A DNA stretch of 64,000 bases from Vanessa cardui (taxonomy: Eukaryota > Arthropoda > Insecta > Lepidoptera > Nymphalidae). The notes under the pieces were generated by a model. The model saw only the letters and a program-made list of their open reading frames with translations. It was not told where the DNA came from and ran no database searches. The DNA lies in the NCBI RefSeq assembly GCF_905220365.1, contig NC_061132.1:3596001-3660000 (forward strand). Reading direction: 5' to 3'. How positions within the stretch are numbered: the stretch's first letter is position 1; every line of letters starts with the position of its first letter. This document shows positions 10,860-23,400 of this stretch, piece after piece. A program made the translations under genes and the position numbers.

Positions 10860-12281
10860 ATGCCAAGAAAAAATAATATCGTTCTAAAAAGACAAGCTCG
10901 GAAAATGATTTACGATGTTTACTGTTTTTTAAAAAACGAAGCTAATGGCAGAAGTGATACTCAAATTAAAGAGAGAACAGCTGAAGCAACAAAAACCTCT
11001 CTATGCACTGTTCGGAGAATCGTAAAAGAAGCTGAACAGTCAGAATTTCTCACAGTATTCCGGACGCCTGGAAAAAAGCATGATAGATCGAAACCTGTAA
11101 CTGGTATAGACAATTTCGATCAAGGAGTTATCAAAAGATGCATTCATAATTTTCATTTAACAAATAATGAAATGCCAACAGTTACGAAACTTCTGACAAA
11201 ACTGCGATCGGATATAAATTATCAAGGATCTGAACGGAGTCTTCGACGCATCTTAAAGGATCTAGGCTTTAAATGGAAAGCAACAGAAAATAATAGAAAA
11301 GTACTTATTGAGAAAACCAGTATAAGATTACAGCGAATCAAATATTTAGAAGCAATACAAAAGTACAGACATGAAGGAAGGCCCATAATTTATACTGACG
11401 AATCATATGTCCACGCTTCGCACACAAGTTCCAAGGCATGGACGGACGGTTCAAAAAAAGGTTTGAAAAAACCGATATCCAAAGGTCAACGGGTAGTTAT
11501 CGTACATGCAGGGTCTGAAGCCGGTTTTATACCAAATGGTTTATTAATGTTTAAATCCGGAGCCAAAACGGGTGACTATCACGACGACATGAATTATGAA
11601 AATTATTCCAACTGGTTAACTTCACAATTAATACCAAACCCACCACCGAGATCCGTCGTGGTAGTAGACAATGCTTCCTACCATAATACACAATATAATT
11701 TGGCCCCAAATTCAAATTCCAAGAAATGCGACATGCAAGCCTGGCTGACTGAAAAAGGAATTTCGTTTGATCCAACAATGTACAAGCCACAGTTGTACGA
11801 ACTAATAAAAACGAACAAAGAAAATTTTAAAAATTATAATATCGATAGATTATTAGCACAACACAATCATAGTGTCCTTCGCTTGCCGCCCTATCATCCG
11901 GATTTGAACCCCATTGAAATGGCGTGGGCCGCAATCAAAGGTTACGTTAGCACCAAAAACGTAGCGTGGAGCGTGACACGCGTTATGGAACTGGTGAAAC
12001 AGAAGGTAGATGCGATGGGATCAAGTGAATGGCAAAAGTTATGTGCAAAAGTAAGGTCTATTGAAGACGACTATCGCAAAAGCGACCATGTAGTGGACCA
12101 GTTGACAGACCAACTTGTTATTCAAGTGGGAGATTCAGATAACAGCAGTAGTAGCGATTGGGAAGTCTTTGATGATGAAGAACCCGGTCCGAGCACCAGT
12201 ACCAACCCCAGTACCAGTCCAAGGGCTTCGACTTCATTTGCTGATTTTGAGGGTATCACACCGTTGAGTGATAGTGATTAA
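10860..12281 (+). CDS. DDE transposase, IS630/Tc1-mariner group, DD82E spacing
   Basis: A 473-residue transposase, starting at the ATG at 10860 (MPRKNN); the frame upstream has only a GTG. Residues about 10-60 form a likely helix-turn-helix DNA-binding region. The catalytic triad is visible: D180 in YTDES, D270 in VVDNASYHN and E353 in DLNPIEMAW. I count 82 residues between the second D and E, which matches the spacing reported for the Sailor group (DD82E) rather than Tc1 (DD34E) or mariner (DD34D). The last 40 or so residues are acidic and serine/threonine/proline-rich. The enzyme would cut at the terminal repeats and move the element between TA sites. With no stops or frameshifts it may be active or recently so. 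Confidence 0.9.
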   Translation: MPRKNNIVLKRQARKMIYDVYCFLKNEANGRSDTQIKERTAEATKTSLCTVRRIVKEAEQSEFLTVFRTPGKKHDRSKPVTGIDNFDQGVIKRCIHNFHLTNNEMPTVTKLLTKLRSDINYQGSERSLRRILKDLGFKWKATENNRKVLIEKTSIRLQRIKYLEAIQKYRHEGRPIIYTDESYVHASHTSSKAWTDGSKKGLKKPISKGQRVVIVHAGSEAGFIPNGLLMFKSGAKTGDYHDDMNYENYSNWLTSQLIPNPPPRSVVVVDNASYHNTQYNLAPNSNSKKCDMQAWLTEKGISFDPTMYKPQLYELIKTNKENFKNYNIDRLLAQHNHSVLRLPPYHPDLNPIEMAWAAIKGYVSTKNVAWSVTRVMELVKQKVDAMGSSEWQKLCAKVRSIEDDYRKSDHVVDQLTDQLVIQVGDSDNSSSSDWEVFDDEEPGPSTSTNPSTSPRASTSFADFEGITPLSDSD

Positions 12282-12599
12282 TATATTTTCTAATATTTTT
12301 TCTAATTTTTTATTTTTTTATTTATTGATACAATGATTATGAAATATACAATAATTAACCCGTTGTGTTTTATTACGTACCTACCCTTTCGTATATTAAA
12401 TATTTATTTTAAGCTTTTTAGATAGTAGGTGATTTTCGCAACGACTGTACCTGCGCAGAGGACGCCATGTTAGGTCAAGTTTCGTGCCGGGTAGTATACA
12501 CGATTGTGGTATTTCAATTTCATCAAGTGAAAATCCTTTAAAACGTATCTTCCTTTATCTTTCATCTATTTTAATTTAATCTTGATTATAAGTCCCTTA

Positions 12600-13010
12600 T
12601 GTTTTTCTTCAATGGCAAATAATGACCGATAATTTTCTTGGAAGGAACCATTGAAAAAGGTACTTGTCGAAAGCCTTCGCTATGCCCAAAGTGGCTGCTA
12701 CTTTCATCTCAGTGAATTCAACTGAGTCCCTCCATACATATGTCAGGTAAAATAGAAAATCACCAGCTATGCGAGCCCATTGTAAACCGTATCGGCGGTC
12801 TGGCGTCTAATCAGCTGGTTCTCGTCTATGGTCTGCAGAAGCTGGAAGTTTATAATGTTGTTGATAATATTATTTTGAGAACAGGGAGCCATGTAAATAA
12901 GAGACAGTATAACGAGGGTCAACTCAGGAACAGTTGACTGTAGCACGGTTGGAGGGATGGTATCGTTTATATTTTCTTTAGTCATCCCGAGTCTGCTAGG
13001 ACGTTAAGAG
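12600..13010 (-). pseudogene. Decayed CR1/jockey-type LINE fragment
   Basis: Read on the - strand, this gives DTIPPTVLQSTVPELT, a deletion, then FQLLQTIDENQLI. These correspond to DGIPPIVLRTCAPELA and CQLLRYLEENQLI of the reverse transcriptase at 44614-46566. It is internally deleted and not functional. Confidence 0.65.
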
Positions 13011-13770
13011 AGAGCCAAGAAGTTTTACTTACAGATCTCCTCCTTTCCTTAGTCTTGCCTTTTGGACCCATTAATTACCATCACAGTGCATAAATTCGTG
13101 ATCCTCAAGAAAGATCAGTACCAGTCTCACGCCAATTTTGTCATTATAATCTGCCTTCGCCTTAACAATGAAAGTTTTTAAAGTCCTTTTTTCAATGCGC
13201 TGGTATTTGGTTTGGTAACGTTCCTGCTTTCGGCGAGACGCCGTTTAACAGAAGCGAACAAACCAAGGCTGGAACATACCACCACTTAAAGCACCACTTT
13301 AGTGATAGAGTCAGGAACAGAGTTCGGGTCATCTGGTGAGAAACAGATCTGCCCCCACGGGTAAGAAGCTAAAAAAGACAGTAGCTTACAAAGCTAGACC
13401 ATGAGAGGCCGGCGACCGGCACTGTACTTTGGAAGAGTCACCCGAAAATCCCATTCGCGGATACATAATCATCGCGGTTTAAACGCATGGATAGGTGCTG
13501 CCTTTCAAGGTAAAGGCCGGCCGGTGGTACAAAGGAATGTTCCAATTTGTATCCCTGGTAGGAAAGAAAAGCGGAGTCCACAACGAGGCTTATCCAGAAC
13601 AGCACAAATCTCACGAGTATGAGCAAAATGTGCAAAAATCTTTTGTGATTTTTTCAATTTAAGAATATAATATTGATTAATAAATAATAATAATATATGT
13701 ATATTCGTTTTTGTATATAAATAAATATAAATAGAAATTAAATAATGTTTGTAGCAGTCTCCTCTGCTGC
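13011..13770. other. Probable decayed retroelement sequence
   Basis: GC content is higher than in the surroundings up to about 13620, which suggests old retroelement coding DNA, but no domain could be matched. The 73-codon + frame at 13401-13622 and its - strand shadow are not convincing. AT-rich spacer follows. Confidence 0.3.
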
Positions 13771-13774
13771 GTAG

Positions 13775-13900
13775 GCTTAAACACCTTTCTTAAAGACTGG
13801 CAACGAATCTGTAAACCGGGGGTTTGCAGATGTCCGGGTGGTGGTAGTCACTTTTCATCAGTTGAGCCTCCTGGCCGTTTGCCAACTTAAGCATAAAAAA
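13775..13900 (+). repeat. CR1/jockey-type LINE 3' tail
   Basis: CTTTCTTAAAGACTGGCAACG, then GGTGGTAGTCACTTTTCATC, then GAGCCTCCTGGCCGTTTGCC and an A-rich end match the 3' end of the LINE at 44614-46625. It is a heavily 5'-truncated copy. Confidence 0.7.
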
Positions 13901-14049
13901 AGATTCCAGTATTTACAGGTTGACATTACAAACTAATTTTGACGAGCAGTAATTCTAAAAGTATATGAAAAATATTTATGACAGAAACATTATTTTCAAG
14001 ATCTATTATTCCATCGCTCCCAATCACGCTTTTTGTGTTAAAATTACAT

Positions 14050-14498
14050 TTACTAATTATTGAGTACCTATCTATCTATAGCATTCATCCATCGATTAGA
14101 TTCGGTTACTTTTTATACGAAACTACTATTAATTTAAGTAAGTGTATATTTAAATGTTACTTGTATATAAAATTTATAATATAAATCATCGACTGAAAGA
14201 TCGAATCAAGTTGAGTTATTTTATTATTGAAGGGGAACTCTGAAGTTTGACACTACTAGCATTCTTTCCACCATTCCACGCGGTCGGAATAGCTAATTTT
14301 AATAAAACTACACATTAAATCAATGTAAAATGATATATTAACCGATGTGATGATGTCGGGACTGTGAGTTGGTTGTGTGATATTGATAGTTGAAATGATC
14401 AATAAATTGTATTGAAGATATTTATGACAATAAAAGAGCCGGTTTATTATTATTAACATTGTCGTATCGGAACTACTGGTCCGAGAGGTTTTCCCACA
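14050..14498 (+). promoter_or_regulatory. Conserved 5' flank of Gr-C
   Basis: Repeats the upstream region of Gr-A: the ATCTATAGCATTCATCC block, CTAGCATTCTTTCCACCATT at about 14256-14275, and TCGGAACTACTGGTCCGA just before the ATG. It probably contains the core promoter and 5' untranslated region. Confidence 0.5.
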
Positions 14499-17400
14499 AT
14501 GGATATTCAAGTCTCTGACACGTTGCCGGAGCAACATTACACTACGATAAATATAATCATGTACACTCGTCTGCTTTTTGGATTATATTCGAAAGTCCAC
14601 AAGTGTTTAGCCTTTACTGTTATCGATAAGATCTATTGTCTTACTTTTGCAATAATTGTAACATATTTCTGTGTGCAAATTTATTTAATATTTGACGAAA
14701 AACATGTAAATATGCTAATTACCGTAAAACTTTTACCTTTCATTGTTACGATTTTAGTATCAGTTGTAACCGACGGCGAATATTTCTTCGATTATTTGGA
14801 CGGAATAGAAAAAATACATAAATCAGCGTTTGTTGAAGAAGAAAGTTTTAAAGTTCTCTTTTCTTTTGCCATATTCATATTTGTTACTTTATTTCGTGTT
14901 CTACGAATAGCATTAGTATCACTCACTTTTGCAATACCTTTTGTCAGCAAATTGCTTGTGTTCTATGTACTGATGTTGACGTCAGTAAATTTAGGTAATT
15001 TCACCGAGATCTTAATGTTCGAAATATTGTGGATTCGTCTGAGATTATTAAGGAGAACAATGGATAGTTTTTCTCGTGTATCACACAGCGGCAATGAAGA
15101 ACACGATGCGATGCTTGCCATGACTCTAACTGATCATTTAAGCGCTTATAAAAACATATTAGATAACAACAAGAAAATTGGCCACGCGACGAAGCTCTTG
15201 GTAAGGATATTGCGATAACTCTTGCAGGCATGTGTATGGTGTTCTGCTCTTAATTTCTCTATGTAATAGGTATATTTATAGTAATTAATTGTTTAAAGTT
15301 ATTTTCGTGTTTCAGATGGTGTTCAACTTGCCGTTTTATTTTTCAGTTTTGCTACTTTTTATCGATTTTATAAGTCATAATACATCAGAATTGCATGTAA
15401 GTATGACAGTAATAATAATAATAATAATAAAGCCTTTTTATTTCCTATAGTGTTAACATATTTTATAAAAGAAAATACTTATATCTATGTTAGTTTTGTA
15501 TTGTGATTATATCTGTTTTTTTTTTTTTTTTTTTGTTAAATTATACTATAGGAACCCCTTCGTAGGGTATAGGCTTCCTCCAATTCTTTCCATTTTTTCC
15601 TATTCTGTGCTAATTTTATCCAGTCTTTTCCAGTGGTTTCTTCTATGTCGTCTCTCCAGCGTCTTTGTGGTCTGCCCACGATTCTTTTTCCTCGTGGGCC
15701 GGACCATTTCGTACTCTTGAGAGTCCATCGCTGGTCAGTGCATCTCGCTACATGTCCGGCCCAGCTCCATTTCAGTTTTAGCGCTTGGTGTAATGCATCT
15801 GTTAGTTTCGTCTTGTTTCTTATTTCGCGACTTCTTGTTTTATGAATTTTTCTTAAGTGTAGCATGCTCCTTTCCATAGCCCGCTGACAAGTTCTTATTT
15901 TGTTGCATATTTTGTTAGTGAATGACCACGTTTGGTCGCCATAGGTCAAGCAGGGCAGAATACAAGTGTCCATGATGATCTTTTTTATATTTAGGTCATA
16001 ATTGCCTTTTAGTATTTCCTTGTGGGCCCAGTATTTGTTCCAACTGCACGCAATCCTTCTGTTGACTTCGTCTTCGGTTTTTGTTTTAGCAAACGATACT
16101 TGCTTTCCCAAGTATATGTATTGTTCTACATATTCAAGTTCGACTCCATCAAGCATTATTTTTTCTTTTTTACCATTTGTCATTATTTTTGTCTTGCTTA
16201 GGTTCATATGCAGGCCTACATGTTTGCTCTCTATATTTATTTGCGATATCATATTTTCTAACTTCTTGGGAGTTTCAGCAAAGATTACGATATCGTCAGC
16301 AAATCTCAGATGTGTGAGGCGATCGTTATTCATGGGGATGCCTGCAGAGGCCCAGTTCAGTTTAGAAAATATGCACTGCAAGACAGTTATAAAAAGTTTT
16401 GGAGATAAGGGATCTCTCTGCCTGACGCCTCGGGCAATTTTGATTTCGTCGCCCCTAGATTCTAGCTTAACTCTGCTAACACTGTTCTGGTATATGTTCT
16501 TTATGGTTCTAATTATTATTGGGTCTATGTTGGAGTTATATAGAGCTTGCCATATAGAGCCATGGTAGAGACTGTCGAAGGCTTTTGCGTAATCGATAAA
16601 GCATATATACAGGTTCCTATTAAATTCTGAGTATTTTTCTATGACTTGTTCAAGCGTATGAATATGGTCTATAGTCGAAAATCCGGGGCGGAAGCCTGCT
16701 TGTTCTACCGGTTGCTGACTATCTATTGTTGAGCTAATTTTACTATTTATGATAGAAGTGAATAGTTTGTACACTGTTGATAGCAGGCTAATCGGGCGGT
16801 AGTTAGCGATGTCCAATGGGTCGCCCTTTTTATATAGCAGTATTATGTCTGAGTTTTGCCATTGCTTTGGTACTGTGCCTGTTTGTAAAACCAGATTAAA
16901 TATACATGTCAGTGGCCCGGTGAGTAGTTTCGCTCCTTCTATCAAGGCCTGATTTTTCAATCCATCGGGCCCTGGGCTCTTGTCTCGTTTCAGCTTTTTG
17001 ATATGTTCCCAGACCTCACGCTCGTCTATACGAGTTGATTCACTGATGTTTGTCTGAGAACTGTTTGTTTCTGTGAATACAGTCGTGTTATGTAGCTCAT
17101 TTGAATAGAGATTCTTATATAAGTTTGTAGCACAGGATATTAGATCTTTTCTTGATTTCGTCTCTTTTTGACCGTCCTTTAAACCGATGATCCAATTTGT
17201 ATGGGTGATTAGTTGCTTATGAGCTCTTTTAGCGCTTCTATATTGATTTATATTGTTTTCTATAATTTTTTGTCTATGATTTTTGTAATCTTTTCTTATT
17301 GACTTGCTCGTTTGTTTAAAAAGATTTGATAGCTGTTTTTTCATTTCTTGTGATTTGTTTTTAGTTTTTAAAAGTTCGGTACGCTGTTGAATCAGAAATT

Positions 17401-20400
17401 TGGATGTTTCGCTGATAAAATATGAAGTGTGCACGCTATCCTTGTTTTTAGTCTCCGACTTAAGGCTGTTTTTGAGGCAGAGTTCGAAGTCATCGTATGT
17501 TTTTTGTAGGTTGTATTCGTCAAAGTTGTTTAGGTTTTTAATATTATTATTTAGTTTTTAAAGGTATGTTTTTATTTCTTCGTCCGCTTTTAGAGGTGAC
17601 TCCGAGTTTTGGAAAAGTCTTCTGCATTTTTTGTGATTTTTTAGAATTAATGTTGCTGTTACTATTCGATGGTCTGACGGGAACTCTACGTTGTTTAGGA
17701 CCTCTATGTTCGTTATATTTTTAGCATTGTTGTACAGAATAAAATCGAGTTCGCTTTTTGTTTTCCGTCTGGCGATATCCAAGTCCATTTTTGACTATTT
17801 TTCTTTTTGAAATGTGTGTTCATAGTTGATAGTTTATATTCGTGAGCATATTGTATAAACCTTTCTCCTCTTGCATTTCTTTTTCCAAACCCGTATTTTC
17901 CTAAGATCAGGTTTTCGTTGTTTTTTGGTCTTCCTATCTTGGCATTGAAATCTCCCATTACCATGATGTTTTTGTGGTTTTTTAGTAAGATGTGAGCTTC
18001 TTGCATCGCTTGATAAAAATTTTCTAAGTTTTCTTCCTCTGAGTCTGCTGTCGGTGCATAACAAGTCGGTCTCATCGAACTGTAGTTGAACGAAAGCGAC
18101 TCTTTCCGACAAGCCACAGAAATTAATAATATTGTTTTTTAACTCTTTTTTGATAAGAAATCCCACCCCGTATTGGCCGTGTGTTTCACCCTTATAGCAT
18201 AGTATGTGATTACTATATTCTTCAATTTTATTTCCCATTCTTCTTACTTCCGCTAGGCCCAGTATGTCTATGTTTATATTTCGTATAGCGTGCATTAGTT
18301 CTATGTATTTTTCCATGTTTGAGAGTGTTCTGACGTAGCAATTTTTAAATTTTTATTTCTTGGTTTTTGACGAATTGGAGGGTTTTGGTCATAATCTTCC
18401 ACGGTGACCAGCCGGTTGGGAAGATGTTTGTTGTTCTTAGTTTGTTTTGCATTGTTTTTATAATCTGTGTGGAAGTAGGAGGAGGAGGGCCGTGATTGTT
18501 ATAAGTTTTCCCCTCTATTTTGTGTGTTCTATTCCGGTGGTGTGTTGCTGTCTTTTTTGCTCACCAAAAAGTTTAGCATAGTTGGTTTCAAGGAGCCATC
18601 AGATACCCTGTTGGATCTTTGTACCGATGTGTGGTTCTTCAAAATTTTGTTTTTCTTGTTCACATGTACGTTAGTGTCGTTCTTTTTTTGAGAGTCGTTT
18701 GTTGGTGAAGTGTGGAGTTGTCTTTTGTTACTAGGTTTTAGTATGATTAATTTATCGTATTTTATTTTTGCTATATTTCCCTTTTCTTTTTCGCTTTTCA
18801 CTTGGTCTTGCAGTTCCCTCCTCTTTTCTAGTATTTGTTTTGGATAATCTTCCTTGAAGTAGTAAGGTTGTTGTTGTTTTTGTTTTAATATTCTTATTTT
18901 TGTGCCTAAGGTAGAAAAAGTTACCACCGTTGGGCGTGGTCTGTCTGATTTCTTTCCAATTCTTTTTACTTCTTGTATGTCACTGTAAGACTATTTTATA
19001 GAAAGGTATTTTTCTATCCAGTCAATAATGAGTTTCTCTAGACCAGTATATGATTTTTCTGACTTTTCGAGTCCGAAAAAAACCAGATTTCTTTTTCTTT
19101 CTTGTTTTTCTAGGAAATATAGTCTTTTTTCTTGGTTTTCTACTCTTTCTTTCAGTTTTTCATGTTTATGTTCTAATACTGTGAATTTTTCCTCAAGCAG
19201 ACTGTTGATATTATCCGTAACTTGTTCTGTGACGCTTTTTCCGGTATTCCGGATTTCCATTCTTTGTTCGTCCATTTCTTTTCTGATTTCCTTAAGTGCA
19301 TTTAGGATTTCTTCCATGATTGTTGTTCTGGTTTTTAGTATTACGAACAAGTTTTGCGATACCCGCCCGTACCAGTGATGCCCTCTTGTAGCTTCGATCG
19401 CCGTAATCGATCGACAACACCGGCGCTGTTAGTTCGGTGTTAGTGGTGACGGCAGATGGCGTTGGGTGTTGATATTAATTGCAACTTCTGAGCCGATGTT
19501 TATTTAAGTTTCCTTTGTAGGTAATATATATATATATATATATATTGCCATATATATTACCATATATATTTATATATTTCTAGTAGTAACTGTAAGTATG
19601 ACAGTAGCTATATTATATACATTACATGGCTAAATAAAAGATATTTTGGCTTGAGAGACGTAATTCATAGCCAGAATAATACATTAAAATGTAAATATTT
19701 ATTAAAAACAACATGAAGTATTTTTTTACAGGGAAACATTAATATGATGTCGGAATTTTTTGTTAATATATTTCTGTCTTTACTTCCGGCTTTGTTTGGA
19801 GAGTTGGCCAGCGCAGAAGCAGAAAGGATAAAATATAATTTGGCGAAACAACTCAGAATATGCAACAGTAAGTATATGAGATCTTCCCATCACATCACAT
19901 CACATCATCAGCCCGTTTTTGTTCACTGCTGGATATAGGCCTCTCCAAGCGCACGCCACTGTGGTCTTTCTCCGGCTACTCGCATCCAGCTCCTATGAAT
20001 ATGAGATATTATTGGTTATTTATTAAGTAACTAGCTGTTGGCTGTTGCTCATGTAAAATATGGTTATAAATATATTAATTTAAGACCTATTTGTAAAGAA
20101 CGCTGGTGGTTTATTCACTTCCATTTTAAAAATTTGACCCCTTATGGCTATATTTTGTGCTTTATTAATTGACGAAAGGCGTAAACTGTACTCTTTTGAA
20201 TTTAAAAGATATTCTGAAGGTATCAAAGATATTTGTTGGATTTACACTGTTTCTCATCCATCCATCTATTAACCAGTGATAACTCTGTGACACGATGGAG
20301 TGCCGTAACTTTTATTCTGGTAATGTTGCATAATTTTGGAGGTCTTAAATGCCTCAGTAATATTATTGACAAGACAATCTTATAACTTAAAAAATGACCT

Positions 20401-23400
20401 CAAGACTAACCTATATCCGAAATTTCAACTTCTATTTCAACCCTTGGTGGTGGAATATCCAAAAATGCTTAAATATCCACTAATTTCTAACCAGTACCCC
20501 AAATTTTTAGTTTATTACAGTTACTCATTTTTAATCAGTATCCCGAAAGTAAAATTTCATATTTTTACGCAATAAAAATTTCTGGGGATGTAAGGGGGCG
20601 CAAACTACACCTCAGTGCCCCAAGCCAACCTCACTTGCCCGTGGTGCATCCTGCCGACCAGCAAACGAGGCTCTGGCGAATGACTGATGGCGGTATTACC
20701 GTCAACAAAATAGGCATAGCTAAATACCACAGGCCGGTGACAGGCAGCAGCTTCACCGGTGCGACAAGCTACGTTCTGCGATCGCCAACCCGCCTGCCCA
20801 GCGTGGCCATTATGGGCAATTCCTTCATCTGCAGCACACACGCAAGCCACGGCCCCCAGTTCCCGGCAGCCCCGCTATTCCTCGTCATGGCGACAATTCT
20901 AACGGCGGGACGGGAGTACTAAGAATCACCGGGCTACGGGAGGCCACCACAACCGACTGACCCTTGCGACGTACAACGAACGCACGCTACGGCTTCCCTC
21001 GCATCTAGCGCAACTTGAGGTAGAACTTGGGAAAATTTGGTGATACGTATTAGGGCTATGTGAAGTCCGCAGAGAGGGAGAGGACACCGTAACCCTCGAA
21101 TCGGGCCACCTAATGTACTTCCGAGAGGGAAACCAACAGTCCCAAGGTGGCGTTTGGTTTCTGGTAAATAAGTCTCTAGCTGAAAACGTTGTGGAAATCT
21201 CAAGTGAGTCGAACAGGGTAGCGTATCTCATTATAAAGCTCACCGAGAGGTACATCCTCAGGGTGGTGCAAGCGTACGCACCGACCTCGACACACTCGGA
21301 CGATGAAGTGGAAGAATTATTCGATAACATATCTAGGGTCCTCCACTTCACCAAGAAAACCTACTACAACGTTGTCATGGGTGACTTTAACGCTAAAGTG
21401 GAAGTACAGAATTGCAGCGAATCGGTAGTAGAACCTCATGGATTTGGAAGCAGGAATCGTAGGGGGCAAATGCTTGTCAACTTCCTCGAACGGGAGAGGC
21501 TTTTCTTGATGAACTCCTTCTAAGGAAGTGGACGTGGCAAAGCCCTGACACTATGACAAGAAATGAGATCGACTTCATAATGACGGACAAGAGGCATATA
21601 TTCAGAGACGTCTCAGTGATTAACAGGTTCAACACCGGTAGTTTTCACCGACTTCTCCGAGGCTTTCTGAATATCAATTTAAAAAAAAAATTAAATTTTT
21701 TTTCAAAAACTGTAGCAACTTCCTTTTAACTATTTACTACTTTACTATTATAATTCAGGCTCAATTCGGAGTTGCAACTGCCAACTCTATCAGTTTCACA
21801 ATTAATAATTTTCCAGGTCATTTTTATCTTGTCATGTGCATTCTTAATTTTATTTTTTATAGTTAAAGATTTTGCCAAAAATCACACTTACATAATTGGC
21901 AAAAGTGGCACTATGATTATACGCCCTTTCATTGTAAAAGTCATACATTCGTTGCCTACTTTTATGAATTCCAATAGTCGCCCAATCATTGAATTTTAAA
22001 AAGTTTTTGTATTAACTGTTTTAGAAGTGAATATGGATTTAAAATTGTTTCTAATTAATTTGAATGTATTGTTATACAAGACATTGGGATCCTCACTAAA
22101 AGATAGGTGAGGGAGATTAGCCATAATATTACTTCTAAACTTCTCAATAAGACTTGTTGTCAAAGGAACAAACATTATCTTTTCAGAAGTACTTATTTTT
22201 TTAACATGAAAATTAAATAACGCTTGTTGTCCACAATGATCTGAACTGAAGTTATTAATAATAATTTTGTTTTGTGTGAAAAATGAAGATCCTATAGCTA
22301 CATTAACACGCCATTTCTTCAAAAATCTGCCTGATGTCAGTATTAGCGAAATAGAGACTGGTCTTGGAAAGCTTAAAAATGGAAAAGTCCCTGGAGAGGA
22401 CGGCGTTACCACAGAGTTATTAAAAGCGGGAGGTAAACCGGTACTTAGGAAACTTCGGACGCTTTTTGACTCTGTCTTCGAAGGGAGAACTCCGGAGGCG
22501 TGGGATAGGAGTGTGGTCGTCCTGTTCTTCAAAAAGGGAGCCAAAACCCTGCTGAAGAACTATCTTCCCATATCCCTACTGAGCCACGTCTATAAGCTGT
22601 TTTCAAGAGTGATCACGAACCGTCTTGCGTGATGATTCTACGAACTCCAACCCCCGTAACACGCCGGGTTTCGGACCGGATACGGCACCATAGACCACAT
22701 CCATACAGTACGGCAGATTATACATGAAGTCCCATGAGTATAATCGGACCCTGTGTCTTGCATTCTTGGACTATGAGAAGGCCTTTGACTCGGTTGAAAT
22801 CTGGGCTGTTCTGGTGTCCCTGCAGCGTTGCCAAGTTGATTGGCGATACATCCAAGTGATGAGATGTCTCTACGAAGCTGCCATCATGTCCGTCCGAGTA
22901 CAGAATCAGCAAACAAATCCCATACTATTGCACCGAGGAGTGAGACAAGGGGACGTTATTTTCCCCAAATTGTTCACTAATGTAATGGAGAATATCTTCA
23001 TGACGCTAAACTGGAATGAAACTAAAATAGATGAGACTCGTAGTTGGGCAACAACTCTGATTTCGGTGAAGGTAGACATTCTCAACAAACGCGTTAATCC
23101 ACTCATAGGAAACCATGTGCACGGTGTATTCTTATACATAGCTGATGAAGTTATTCGTATTTACGAAGTTGTTCGAACCTTCGAAGATATTGGTCCAAGA
23201 TTTTTATTTTTATTTAAAATATATTATTCTATTTCGCAGATATAAATAAAAAACAGTAATATTACAAATACGCTTTTACTTTCAGGTGCTGCATTACGGA
23301 AGAAGATTTTGGATGGAATAAAATTCCTGGAACTTCGTCCAGTGAATTTCACCGTCTGGCGCCTGTTCGCCGTCAACTCGTCGCTACTGCTGACTATGCT

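Larger units (their letters stand above)
9397..12498 (+). mobile_element. Sailor-like (DD82E) Tc1/mariner-group transposon, complete
   Basis: The element spans 9399-12496, with a TA target duplication at 9397-9398 and 12497-12498. The left terminal repeat TAATACCCGGCACGAA pairs with TACTACCCGGCACGAA on the complement of the right end, and the likeness continues through CTTGAC. A GCTCTGCGCAG-like motif recurs farther in on both sides. It encodes one uninterrupted transposase. About 1.1 kb of its left half is a nested family R copy (9440-10562), so the element before that insertion was about 2 kb. It lies inside exon 4 of Gr-B. Confidence 0.9.
7825..12541 (+). pseudogene. Gr-B: gustatory receptor, lineage 1, split by a transposon
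   Basis: Lineage 1 gustatory receptor diverged from Gr-A, Gr-C and Gr-D. Exon 1 is 7825-8508 (open, 228 codons, ends TTG|GTAAGT), exon 2 8757-8837. The exon 3 homologue (about 8973-9097) has lost its splice acceptor and needs a one-base correction; beyond that it reads FGELASAEAEKIK and meets a TAA at 9095-9097. Exon 4 starts at 9267 after TTTCAG and runs to 9396, where a 3.1-kb transposon is inserted. Coding sequence resumes at 12497 and reaches its stop at 12539-12541. Joining across the single TA gives the C-terminal motif TYTIVVFQF in frame, so exon 4 was intact when the transposon arrived. With exon 3 also damaged, the gene is dead. Confidence 0.85.
15412..19590 (-). mobile_element. RTE-like LINE, nearly full length, in Gr-C intron 2
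   Basis: A 4,179-bp insertion flanked by perfect 16-bp target duplications, TGTAAGTATGACAGTA, at 15396-15411 and 19591-19606. It reads on the - strand: the 5' end is near 19590 with a TATA-repeat run, ORF1 follows, then endonuclease and reverse transcriptase, and it ends in a (TTA)n-type tail at 15412-15430. The duplicated target includes the exon 2 splice donor, but the copy next to exon 2 is kept. Gr-A shows the empty site. Several frameshifts make this copy inactive. Confidence 0.9.

Noticed and set aside
16002..16568. A 188-codon + strand frame.
   Set aside because: It is antisense to the LINE reverse transcriptase, which has all the real motifs.
19527..19547. TA dinucleotide run as a regulatory element.
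   Set aside because: It lies at the 5' end of the LINE inserted in Gr-C and is best seen as a simple repeat.
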